Source of the DNA: Evernia prunastri
Lineage: Eukaryota; Ascomycota; Lecanoromycetes; Lecanorales; Parmeliaceae
Assembly: GCA_003184365.1 (NCBI GenBank)
Contig: NKYR01000061.1
Coordinates: forward strand, 62,001 to 126,000
Direction: 5' to 3'
DNA: 64,000 bases
Part shown: positions 55,965-64,000 of the stretch, piece after piece
Layout of the letters: each line of letters starts with the position of its first letter
Position numbering within the stretch: the first letter of the stretch is position 1
Made by a program: the position numbers and the translations under genes
The notes under the pieces: model-generated
Database searches by the model: none
What the model was told of the DNA's origin: nothing
Seen by the model: the letters and a program-made list of their open reading frames with translations, nothing else

Positions 55965-56707
55965 ATGGCCGAGGTACTCAACGCCAACCCCACAATCAGG
56001 AACGCCTCGGATTTACCAAGCCGCAGAAGGCAGGGTCCTGACCAACCATCATCCAACAAGCCCAAAGGCCTGTTCTCGGGCACTGTCCCTCCGTCGGCAT
56101 ATCTTCCAGACCCGTTCTCACCTTCCTCTTCTTCTGATTCAGAGCTCTCCGACAACGATGATGCGGAAGTCGAGCCAATCGACGAGCAAGAAATCTATGG
56201 TACTCCCCAAACTCTCTTCTCACAACTCTACCTGGATGATGTTTTGGGAGTGATCGGCAGTATTGCGAAGTTGAGGGTGCTTCATTTCATGCATGCAGAG
56301 CTGACCGCGTCTGCACAGACCTCATTTCCCCCATTTCAGACCCAGAACATCCCCTCACTCTGGGCTCACTCTCCGTCGTCAATCTTCCGGATATTTTCCT
56401 TACCCCAACTTTTCCGGAGAGGGGCGAATCGTCACCCCTTACTACGCTTACTGTTCTCATCACCCCTACTATAACGCATTGCTCTCTAGCCACGGTGATC
56501 GGCCTTGGCGTGCGGGTAAGGCTCGAGCAAGCTCTGCCGCCTAGGTTTCGAGTGGACGTTAGAATCAAGGAGGGCACGCACAGTACCGCGGAACAGGTCA
56601 ATCGACAGCTAGGGGATAAGGAAAGAGTGGCGGCTGCAATGGAGAATGGAACACTCATGGGAGTTCTGAGAAAGATGTTGGAAGGCTGTGAGAGTGGAGC
56701 AGTATGA
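55965..56707 (+). CDS. CIA2: Cytosolic iron-sulfur assembly factor CIA2/MIP18
   Basis: Two exons: 55965-56199 and 56319-56707 (207 aa); intron 119 bp. The N-terminus is Ser/Pro-rich and disordered. The MIP18/DUF59 core begins at the splice junction: EIYDLISPISDPEHPLTLGS, SVVNLPDI, then a short insert, TPTITHCSLATVIGLGVRVR with the reactive Cys, and RFRVDVRIKEGTHSTAEQVN with the C-terminal helix. The protein brings Fe-S clusters to cytosolic and nuclear targets together with CIA1 and MET18/MMS19. The upstream TTG at 55950 is not the start; ATG at 55965 is. Length and motifs fit the family. Confidence 0.94.
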
Positions 56708-57405
56708 ATGGCCGGATTAGCGAGAAGAGATGCAGGAACCGGGATGTGCGCCTTCGAATATTGGAAGGCAGAGGAATTGCGGTTGATCGCCTGCCCCTCA
56801 TTGCAGTAGACGACACTGGGTTGAAGGCACAAGAATGATTGCTGCTTTGGATGGCCAGGCGCCGTGTTCTATAACAGAGCCAGAATAACAGGCACGAATG
56901 GATGGACCATGAAATACATGACCTCTTCTTGTACATAGCAATGACATATCATGCCATAAGATGTCTGAGAGGTCAGAGTCGTTTGCGACGATGGTCAGAC
57001 GGTTATCAAAATGGACTGTTTTGACATAGCTTTAGGGTTACGACCGGCAGACATGCTGTGGCGCGCTTCAGTGGCGTCTATTTGTTCCTGACTAAAGACC
57101 AACAGCAATAAAGGCCACATATATTGTAGATAGTTCCGAAACAGATTTGATCGTGCTGTACTGTACTCTAGAACCTTTATCTTCTATATTTCATTCTATT
57201 CAGTGGTTCTTTTTGTTCCTTATTGACAGCAAACTCCCCTCCGTGAACAGCCGGCAAAAGGCCACCTCTGCTTATCAACAAAGGACTTAACTAGCCTTGA
57301 CTGTCACATCCTTTTTCTCTCAGCATGTGCAGGTAGTCTTTTCCTTTCGTAATCTCAGCTCTATTTCCGGTCCTTGATTCGAAGTGCCAGTCGTTCTCCA
57401 CCAGG
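56708..57405. other. Intergenic between CIA2 and ERO1
   Basis: 700 bp between tandem plus-strand genes. It should hold the CIA2 terminator and the ERO1 promoter. No gene supported and no unfolded-protein-response element assigned. Confidence 0.4.
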
Positions 57406-59232
57406 ATGAGGTCCGCTGCGAAACATTTCTATCTTGCCTTTTTCGCTCTCTTCGCATCCGCCCATGCCGAACCATCTGGCACAACCCCTTCCAAATCCTC
57501 TCCTGCTGGAATCTGCGCAGTAAGTAACTATCTGATGATTACGAAAGTTTACTGACTCACTCTCTACCAGATCGACCCTACAGCAATTGTCTCCGATGCT
57601 TGCGCCTCCTACTCCACTCTCGACACCTTGAACCATGCCCTCTCACCTTCGCTAAAATCCATCACGCAAGCCACAGACTTTTTTGCTTATTACAGACTCA
57701 ACCTGTACGACCAGAAATGTCCGGTCAAGGCTTGGGACGACGAGACAGGCACATGTGGGAACATTGCCTGTAAGGTGGACACATTAGAAGATGAAAAAGA
57801 TGTACCAGAAATATGGAGGGCAGGGGAGCTTAGTAAATTGGAGGGCCCAAAAGCTGCACATCCAGGCAGGCAGCTGCAAAAAGAGCGGGGCACTCAAAGG
57901 CCGCTACAAGGGACGTTGGGGGAGAATGTAGGGGAGAGCTGCGTGGTGGAGTACGATGACGAGTGTGATGAAAGGGATTACTGTGTGCCGGAAGACGAAA
58001 GTGCGACTGCAAAGGGTGACTATGTCAGTCTGGTGGACAATCCAGAGCGATTCACCGGCTACGCAGGGATGGATGTGTGGGACGCCATATATAAAGAAAA
58101 TTGCTTCTCGAAAGATGCGCAGGTCTCGTCAGAACCGTTTAGAGGCAACTCATTCAATCCATTCCAAGCGCATAACGACCTTCGAAACATAATACAGGCG
58201 AATTCTCCTTCCGCAGAGTTAGCCATTGACGACGAATGCTTGGAAAAGCGCGTCTTCCACCGCATCATAAGCGGCATGCACGCTTCCATTTCCACCCACA
58301 TTTGCTTTGACTATCTCAACCAAACAACTGGGACCTGGGGACCAAATCTACAATGCTACCAGGACCGTCTCGCAACCCATCCTGAACGTGTCTCCAATCT
58401 TTATTTCGACTACGCGATCCTCCTCCGTGCCGTCACAAAGCTCCGTACCTACCTCAAGAATTACACCTTCTGCTCCGGCGATCCCTCCCAAGACGCAGCC
58501 ACCAAGTCCAAAATCTTGCATCTGGCCGACGCAGCTGCAGCTCATGAACACATTTTCGACGAGAACACCATGTTTCAAGATCCAGAGGTCAGCGGTGAGC
58601 TCAAAGAGGACTTCCGTAACCGTTTCCGCAACGTAAGCCGGCTGATGGACTGCGTTGGCTGCGACAAGTGCAGACTGTGGGGCAAGCTGCAGACAGTCGG
58701 ATATGGTACAGCTCTCAAAGTCCTCTTCGAGTATGACGAGCTCAAGAATGGAGAAAACCCGCCATTACGACGAACGGAGCTGGTGGCTCTGGTCAACACC
58801 CTGGACAGAGTCTCAAGCAGTCTTACGGCCATTGGACGAATGCGAGATATGGTCGCAGACTCTGTCGTACCAAAGAAAGCCACTAAGAAGGCCCCGAAGG
58901 CCCCGAAGGAGGCTGGTCTCCCCCGCATGAGCGAGCAGAAAGCACCTCACAGATCCAAAGACCGCCCCAACGCCAAACCGGCTATTGATCTCGACGAAGA
59001 TGACGATGACTTCATCCGGCCTTACCAAACCGTTTCCGAAATCTTCCTGGAAGAATGGTACCTGGTTTGGCGAACCTTCGGCTACGTCATCAAAAGCTGG
59101 ATCGAGCTTCCGGGCAAATTCTTCAAGATCACCGTCTTTGAGCTGAGCAGGCTGTGGAGTTTTTGGCTTGGGTTGCCCGTCGCGGAGAGGAGTTGGGAGA
59201 TCCAGTGGGGTCCGAGGATGGATGAGCTCTGA
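57406..59232 (+). CDS. ERO1: ER oxidoreductin Ero1
   Basis: Two exons: 57406-57519 and 57571-59232 (591 aa); intron 51 bp. The first exon codes a signal peptide (KHFYLAFFALFASAHAEP). Conserved Ero1 parts are visible in order: YYRLNLYDQKCPVKAW, GKCGNIAC-like GTCGNIACKV, GYAGMDVWDAIYKENCF, the FAD-binding region around RIISGMHASISTHI, and the active-site CVGCDKC (Cys399, Cys402, Cys405) within LMDCVGCDKCRLWGKLQTVG. The C-terminus is basic (KKATKKAPKAPKEA) and lacks an obvious membrane helix. Ero1 passes electrons from protein disulfide isomerase to oxygen in the ER. The family is usually 550-600 aa, so the length fits. Confidence 0.96.
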
Positions 59233-60359
59233 GAGCTCACCCTTTATCTTTCTCTTTGCATCGTGGACCAATTTTAAGCGCAGCGGTTCAGCGGCATTTG
59301 GCATAGATTTAAAACAGGACGTTGCCATCGTCTGCGTGTGTTATATATTGGAATACAAAATCTTTTTTATTAACAAAAAGTCCCTTGTCATCCCATCAGA
59401 CCCTGCTGCTGCTAATCCCATCTACTATCGACTCTATTTCCTCGCTCAAAAGCAATTCGACAAACCTGAGCCCCTCCTCCCAACCAAAAACCCCTCTATT
59501 CTCTTCCCCCACATCAAAACCCAGCTTTGCACATACACGCCGACTGGACCCTCGTTCAGACTCCCATGCTCTTATCTCCGAATTCTTGCTTTTTCATCCC
59601 GTCTCAGCCTGCTTGCTGGTTGATCACAGAGCTTGGGGATGGTAGGATGGGGTTGGTTGGATGGGTTGGTAGAATGGGGATGGAAGGATGGGGATGGAAG
59701 GATGGAAGTAATGTGCGGGTTGTGCGAGGTATTGCTGTGGCATAGTTGGGGTTGTGACGGATGGGGGTGGGGAGTGAGCTGGTGTTTGGAGGGGGGAGGG
59801 GGGAGTCCATACGGTATGGGTAGGAGCTGTCGGGCTGTTTGTAGAGTGTTCCAGTCTTGCAAACCTCTAGAGGCTGCTCATGCACTCAAGGTGTAAGGGA
59901 AACACCAGCGATTGAGGCAGTCCCCAACTGCAAGAAACATGAAATTAAAGAATGTCCACGTACTGTCAGCCAGAAGGGAATACTTCTTTCAACAGCTCAG
60001 CAAATTGTAGAGCCATAGCTATACCTATGTCATTGGAATTTGAGCTGGAGCGTGATTCGCTGCCTTCGAAGTACTAGCCGAAAGTGCACGAGTCTTCAGC
60101 CTCGTCAGCGTAAGCATCAGGCTGAAATGGCAACCCATCCCGGTGGTTGATAACATCCTGTCAACAAATCCAATGCGCATACGCCAGGTGAACTGGTTCT
60201 GAAGCCGGTGAAGAGTCCACATGGTGAGTCCGTTACCTTACGCATCCACAACGCTTACCGGTGATAGGAGACGAGGCACGGGCTACCCAAGCTCATCCAG
60301 CTGTTCCCGAAAGACAATAGCATAGGCAACACGACCATCGAGTAAGCAAGCGCTTTCAG
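59233..60359. other. Intergenic upstream of the NLR-like gene
   Basis: 1.1 kb with a G-rich minisatellite (59637-59806) and no supported gene. The 5' exon and start codon of the NLR-like gene must lie here or be missing; the short ORF at 60221-60325 is one unproven candidate. Confidence 0.4.
59637..59806 (+). repeat. G-rich minisatellite
   Basis: Imperfect tandem units of about eight bases (GGATGGGG, GGATGGAA, GGTTGG) from 59637 to about 59711, followed by further G runs at 59760-59806 (up to six Gs). Plus-strand G runs close enough to form G-quadruplexes. Confidence 0.8.
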
Positions 60360-63300
60360 ATACGGGAGGGAAAAGAGCATGCAAAGATATCGGTAGCATC
60401 ATTGCAGTGCACGGTATCGAAACGCACTCGCAGAAGACATGGACAGCTTACGAGCGCGAGAAGGAGTCAAGGGGCAGGGCGACGAACTGGCTCTGTGATG
60501 AAGATATGCTGCCAAGCGTGGTGCCTCAGGCCCGCATTTGGGCATACGACTACATTTCCAATTGCTACTCCGATAATGCCCCAGAGATAGACATCCTAGG
60601 GCTCGGAGACTCTTTGCTGGAAATACTCAGAGGAGCCCACGATAAAGGCGTTGTGAAAAGGCTGCTTGTATTCATTGGGTCGTGCTTTGGAGGCATTGTT
60701 GTCGCTCAGGTTAGACTTTTAGCTTGCGTTCTCTTACTTACGGGATTCCTCTCTGAGATCATCTCCTTGCATAGTACTGACCCCAACCACAGATGATAGC
60801 CAGGGCGTTTCGAGAACGAGCAAGGTACAAGAGTATAGTTGAATCGACCGTCGGGGTGATATTTCTGGGGACTCCATTGCGAGGAACGGCAGTGGCAGGC
60901 ATGGCTCAATGGCTCGGCTTGATGCGCGGTTTCATGGGCAAAGAGACGTCTCAGACACTCATTAAGGGTCTCCAAGAGAACGAAAACAACCTCAACAATA
61001 TGATTCAGGACTTTGCAGAGGTAGCCAATCAAAATCAATTCGAAATACGGTGCTTCTACGAGACTCGGAAGACTCGAATTGCGAACGCAGTGGCGCCAAG
61101 ATGGATAGCATGTTTCTTGCCATCGGTCATGGTATATTTTGCAGTCCCATTACCGTGCCTCCAGCTGCTGAAAGCCTTTTGATAGTTGGTTCCCAAAGAG
61201 TCTGCCTGTCTTGATGGTCACAACCGAACTTCTTTAGACGTCAGCCACACAATGATGAATAAGTTTCATAGTTCTTGTGACGGAAGTTTCAAACTCGTTT
61301 CAGGTTCTCTCAAGGAGCTCGTGGGTAACGCTCAAATCACCCGAGATCGAACGGAGGAAGAAAAGGAATGCCTGCGCAGTCTCACCTCAGAATACGAAGA
61401 TGACAAAAACAGGAACGAAACACGAGTCCCTGACACTTGCTTATGGTTCTTGGAACATGAAAAGTATTGTAATTGGCGTCACGAGCCGACCGCAAGCTTA
61501 CTCTGGGTGTCTGCAGACCCTGGATGCGGGAAATCTGTCCTATCACGGTCCCTCGTGGATGAAGGACTTCTCAAATCCAACACCGGGGGAACCTCGGTCT
61601 GCTATTTCTTCTTTAAAGACGATGACCAAAGTCGACAAGGCGGCGCAAACGCGTGTGCCATTCTACATCAGCTATTCATTCAGAAGCCCATCCTTCTCAA
61701 ACATGCGATGCATGAATTTGAGCACCACGGTGAACATATTCGCACAATGTTTAGCGTGCTATGGAGAGTATTGGAAGAATCTGCGGCAGATACAGAAGCG
61801 GGTGAGATTATCTGTGTGTTGGATGCTTTAGACGAATGTGGAGAAGCAGCTAGAGAGGAGCTAATCCAAGAACTTGGCTGCTTCCACTCATCTCGGAACA
61901 AACTAGAGACGAAGCTAAAGTTTTTGGTAACGAGCCGCCCGTATATCGACATCGAACGAGCATTTTTCAGTAATGCCGAGGACATAACGTTAATCAGTGC
62001 AGAAGACGAATCGGAGAAGATCAGCAAAGAGATTGATCTGGTCATAAGTGTTCAGGTCCCACGCATTTGCGGTGCTCGCAAACCTCCACTTGCTACCGAT
62101 GTTCAGCAAGCTCTGGTTTCATACCTCAAAATGGCTGAGCATCGTACATATCTCTGGTTGCATCTCACTCTCGATGTCGTCAAAAAAAGCTTGGAATCTA
62201 CGAAATTTGAACTGGAACAACTCATCAAAAAGTTGCCTCGTACTGTTGAAGATGCTTACGACAAAATTCTGAGAAAGATCGATGCAGAGCATGCACCTGA
62301 GGCAAGACGCATTTTGCACATCGTCGTGGCAGCTTTCGAGCCCCTCACGTTAGGAGAAATAAGAATCGCGCTGGCCATCAATAAAAGGCTAAGACACGGA
62401 GGACCCTGGCGATCCTACCACGAACTCGACTTGGAATCCGAAGAGGCTTTTCGTGTGAAGCTCAGAAACTTGTGTGGCCTTTTCCTGATTGTGGTCGATT
62501 CAAAGGTCTATCTGCTCCATCAGACGGCCAAGGAATTCTTGACTTCAGAGAATCTTCAGGAGAAGTCCGCATCATCTCTTGGGCGTACAACAGAAGTGTG
62601 GAAGCACTCCTTGGCACCGGTCGAATCAAATCTCATTATTCTGAAGATCTGTATCTCCTATCTCTCGCCTTGCAAACTCGATGACGGAGATCCCTTCTCA
62701 GATTATGTAATGCGTAATTGGGTCGATCATTTTCGATTGGCCAAGGCTGGAGTTGGGAAGTCGGTATTGCAGTCTACCCTGGATGTCTGTCAGCCCGAAA
62801 CTCGTTCTTTCAGAAGGTGGTGGCCGAACTATAATGGTTACTGGTCATTCCGCTCACAGCGTTTCACCTGTCACCGGTATCACCGTATCTCTCATAGTCA
62901 ATTTGTAAATAGCCTGATGGTCGCATCCGCTATCGGGCTCGAGACTGTGGTTGAGTACTTACTCGAGAAGGGAAGCGTCGAACTGAACTTCCGCAACAAT
63001 GATGGCCAAACGGCGTTATACTTTGCAGTGAAAGCTCCACATATAGAAGTGATTCCAATTTTGGTCAACCAAGACGGGATTGAATTGAATTTCCATGAAA
63101 AGGACGGTGAAACGTTGTCATCATTACTTGCAATGCGCCAAGCTCTACCACTACTCCAGTGGCTTCCTAAGCAGGCCGACGCAGGTTTCAGATATACTAA
63201 GTATCCACTGGTCGACGAAGAAGCAGAAGGGGAGGGCGCTCTGGAAGTAGTCAAGGTGATACTTCAGAAGCACAGCATAAATTATAAACTCCACCACAAT

Positions 63301-63773
63301 AATGCGTGGAATTTTCCGATCGAAATCAGAGACATGTAGGAATCTTTGGACTGCTTCTGAAGCAAGACGTCAATGTGAATCTCACCAATCGATTCGGTGA
63401 AACACCCTTGTTATATGCGGTAGAGAACGGAAATCTGAGATTTGTCGAAGTGCTTCTCGAGAACGGCGCCGATATAAATCGTGAAGATCGGAGATGGCGC
63501 ACGCCGTTATGGCACGCGATAAACCTTGGAAAGTCGGATGTGGCAGGATTTTTGCTCGAGAAAAATGCTAGGCTTCATCCTGGTGATTTCTCTAAGTATA
63601 CAGCATTGGGATGGGCCGCAAGGAATGGGTGGTCGAGTATGGTAAAGATTCTGGTCGAAAATCAAGGCCTTGTTTTTGATTACCAGCCACGCGAGGGACC
63701 CTATTCATTGTATCGTTGGTACGTATTGGTGCACTCAAAAAAGGTACGTCTGCATAATGCGGAGCTCGGGTAG
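60360..63773 (+). CDS. NLR-like protein: alpha/beta-hydrolase, NACHT and ankyrin repeats (5' end unresolved)
   Basis: Exons 60360-60709, 60793-61131, 61186-63255 and 63330-63773 read in one frame (about 1,065 codons). No ATG opens the first exon, so an upstream exon is missing; the frame is open from 60326 and a CAG acceptor at 60357-60359 fits. The first 110 residues are a lipase-like alpha/beta-hydrolase (IAVHGIETHSQKTW, VFIGSCFGGIVVAQ, GVIFLGTPLRG); the nucleophile position holds Cys, not Ser. The middle is a NACHT ATPase: P-loop ADPGCGKSVL, Walker B ICVLDALDECGE, then LVTSRPY. Ankyrin repeats end the protein (GETPLLYAVENGNLRFVEVL, TPLWHAINLGKSDVAGFLLE). The last junction (63256-63329) is less certain. 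A donor-like GTACGT near 63745 leaves a further 3' exon possible. Such proteins act in fungal self/non-self recognition and cell death. Confidence 0.8.
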
Positions 63774-64000
63774 TGAGGTCAGAAATGGGGTGAATGGAGT
63801 ATATATTGTCCAGAAATGTCACGGAGGTCCTGGGGGAAGTTTCAGTACTATACGTTCATGTTGTCTTGGGCTTTTTCTTCAAGGTCTCTCATTTTGAGTG
63901 CGAAGGGCAGGAGGAATGGTTTTTAGGGTTAGGCGACAGATGCCAATACCTTGGATCTATCTCAACATAGCTCCGCAATTGGAACAACCCGGAGTTTGAT
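63774..64000. other. Right edge, no gene seen
   Basis: 227 bp after the apparent stop of the NLR-like gene. It may hold one more 3' exon, but nothing firm is visible. Confidence 0.3.

Overview
The window is nuclear DNA of a filamentous ascomycete (Pezizomycotina). The evidence is the short GT..AG introns (about 45-190 bp, often with CTGAC/CTAAC branch points), two Zn2Cys6 transcription factors with the fungal-specific middle homology region, a GT90 capsule-type glycosyltransferase, a galactose oxidase, a fungal ubiquitin-like (ULD) protein and an NLR-like alpha/beta-hydrolase-NACHT-ankyrin protein. Class and species cannot be read from the sequence. Exon coordinates were worked out by hand from splice consensus, frame continuity and family similarity recalled from knowledge. 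No search was run.

Layout. 1-4.5 kb: a weak ORF, then three partial copies, joined by single Ns, of a gag-only Ty1/copia-type LTR element with 152-bp LTRs on the minus strand. 5.5-11.7 kb: an ABCG half transporter, a Zn2Cys6 regulator and a divergent dienelactone-hydrolase-like gene, which look like a small export/regulation/hydrolysis neighbourhood. 11.9-12.2 kb: an (ATTC)n microsatellite duplicated around a 10-N gap. 12.9-14 kb: a conserved-looking hypothetical gene. 16.3-21.1 kb: two tandem F-box/leucine-rich paralogues with the same intron positions. 21.2-24 kb: an amidohydrolase and a hypothetical protein. 25.6-31.5 kb: a run of mitochondrial and endomembrane genes (Imp-type S26 peptidase, Tim17, a Vps3844/DUF3844 membrane protein and a predicted mitochondrial protein). 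32.2-43.5 kb: KRE33/NAT10 acetyltransferase, GT90 glycosyltransferase, an NTR2-like spliceosome-disassembly protein and a ULD protein. 43.9 kb: a 124-bp inverted-repeat element. 44.7-47.5 kb: a galactose oxidase with one in-frame TGA. 48.5-59.2 kb: SmG, a large Zn2Cys6 factor, CIA2/MIP18 and ERO1. 60.4-63.8 kb: the NLR-like gene, whose 5' end is not resolved.

How the genes fit together. Most are housekeeping genes arranged in divergent or convergent pairs: S26 peptidase/TIM17, Vps3844/mitochondrial protein, KRE33/GT90, NTR2/ULD and galactose oxidase/SmG all diverge from intergenic regions of about 0.3-0.9 kb. The accessory content is the retroelement, the F-box pair, the ULD and NLR genes, and the galactose oxidase. 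The points most worth a second look are the NLR hydrolase domain with Cys in place of the nucleophile Ser, the gag-only element with a half-tRNA-type primer site, the TGA in the galactose oxidase, and the 124-bp hairpin element.
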